The notes under the pieces: model-generated
The model's database searches: none
Told to the model about the DNA's origin: nothing
Seen by the model: only the letters and a program-made list of their open reading frames with translations
Source of the DNA: Chloroflexota bacterium
GTDB lineage: Bacteria > Chloroflexota > Limnocylindria > Limnocylindrales > CSP1-4
Reading direction: 5' to 3'
Assembly (NCBI GenBank): GCA_021790715.1
Contig: JAJYGK010000111.1
Span: forward strand, 1 to 6,043
DNA: 6,043 nt
Shown here: positions 5,552 to 6,043 of the stretch, one piece after another
Position numbering within the stretch: the stretch's first letter is position 1
Layout of the letters: every line of letters begins with the position of its first letter
Position numbers and translations under genes: made by a program

Positions 5552-6043
5552 GAGGGCGCCCGAGACGAGCTGGCTCCGCAGCCGCTCGAGGCGGCCCCGG
5601 ACGCTCCCGTCGAACTGGCGGTCCCCGATCCGGACGACGATCCCCCCGATGAGGGCGGGGTCGACGGCGGTCGTCAGGCGGACGGGACCGCCCGTGAGCT
5701 GCACCAGGCGCTGCTCGACCGCCCGGCGCTCGTCGTCGCCGAGGTCGGTCGCGCTCGTGACGGTCGCGCTCGTGACGCCGTTGCGGCGGTCCACGAGCCG
5801 CTGGAACTCGGACGCCACGAGCGGCAGCAGCTCGATCCGCCGCCGCTGCATGAGCAGCCCGACCAGGTTGAGGACCTGCTGCGGCAGCGGCTGGACGAGG
5901 ACGCGCTGCAGCACCTCCTCGCGGCCGCGGCTCGAGACGGTCGGGTTCGTGAGGACCTCGGCCACCTGCGGGTCGGCATAGGCGGAGGCGGCGCGCGCGA
6001 GCGCGTCGTTCCACTCGTCGACCGCACGGTTCACCGAGGCGAC
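5549..6043 (-). CDS. atpH: F1Fo ATP synthase delta subunit, 5' end beyond window
   Basis: Delta links the top of the alpha3beta3 head to the peripheral b-subunit stalk. The frame is open to the window edge and shows 164 residues. A GTG at 6034 could be mistaken for a start, but family members usually have some 15-25 further N-terminal residues before the DEWNDALARAA helix, so the true start probably lies outside. The N-terminal helical domain is recognisable (WNDALARAASAYADPQVAEVLTNPTVSSRGREEVLQRVL and LVGLLMQRRRIELLPLVASEFQRLVD). The C-terminal domain ends with the diagnostic DPALIGGIVVRIGDRQFDGSVRGRLERLRSQL. A perfect 15-bp tandem repeat gives VTSATVTSAT in the strand joining the two domains, without changing the family length. 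Whether the missing 5' part joins a b-subunit, as in mycobacteria, cannot be seen. Confidence 0.95.
   Translation of the reverse strand, partial: VASVNRAVDEWNDALARAASAYADPQVAEVLTNPTVSSRGREEVLQRVLVQPLPQQVLNLVGLLMQRRRIELLPLVASEFQRLVDRRNGVTSATVTSATDLGDDERRAVEQRLVQLTGGPVRLTTAVDPALIGGIVVRIGDRQFDGSVRGRLERLRSQLVSGAL
5747..5776. repeat. In-frame 15-bp tandem repeat in atpH
   Basis: Positions 5747-5761 and 5762-5776 are identical copies of GGTCGCGCTCGTGAC on the plus strand, encoding VTSAT twice on the minus strand. The segment aligns without an insertion to the usual RGIVRAEVTSAVPL-like stretch of delta subunits. It therefore looks like sequence homogenisation or chance rather than an added duplication. 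Confidence 0.9.

Noticed and set aside
3429..5552. 707-codon plus-strand open frame opposite atpG and atpA
   Set aside because: It is also an antisense shadow of two unmistakable genes, with low-complexity composition and no recognisable motif.
5538..6014. Upstream in-frame extension of atpA giving a 669-residue protein
   Set aside because: It overlaps atpH in another frame, is Arg/Pro/Ala junk, and a good AGGAG plus the family-consistent start exist at 5537.

Overview
The window is the distal part of an F-type ATP synthase (F1Fo) operon, transcribed entirely on the minus strand, followed by the start of a peptidoglycan gene. In transcription order (high to low coordinates) it holds atpH (delta, 5' end cut by the window edge), atpA (alpha), atpG (gamma), atpD (beta), a non-coding repeat-rich spacer of about 800 bp, atpC (epsilon), and the first 149 codons of murA (UDP-N-acetylglucosamine enolpyruvyl transferase). 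The order H-A-G-D-C is the classical bacterial F1 order, and murA after atpC is a known bacterial neighbourhood. Every gene expected here is intact apart from the two truncated by the edges.

The organism is a very high-G+C bacterium: third codon positions are almost always G or C in the real genes. AtpA/AtpD wording, the separate delta subunit and a MurA with Asp in place of the catalytic Cys fit Chloroflexota (Thermomicrobia or Limnocylindria-like) best, with a deep actinobacterial lineage as the alternative. This assignment is inference from memory of protein families, not a search result.

Region by region: 5549-6043 atpH; 4005-5537 atpA; 3144-3995 atpG; 1687-3117 atpD; 888-1686 spacer; 459-887 atpC; 1-447 murA. 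Junctions are tight (9-26 nt) everywhere except atpD-atpC. At atpH/atpA and atpA/atpG the stop codon is fused to the next gene's Shine-Dalgarno sequence (TAGGAG), which suggests translational coupling.

The gene products form the catalytic F1 head: alpha3beta3 hexamer, gamma rotor shaft, delta peripheral-stalk connector and epsilon rotor/regulatory subunit. The membrane Fo genes (atpB, atpE, atpF) would lie beyond position 6043. No new gene system was found. The two observations most worth following are the unusual atpD-atpC spacer, which carries several distinct repeat families (six 18-bp units, four palindromic 16-18-bp units, a 28-bp direct repeat pair and an 11-bp tandem pair), and the predicted natural fosfomycin insensitivity of MurA (Asp at the Cys115 position). 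The long plus-strand open frames in this window are antisense shadows of the genes, as expected at this base composition.
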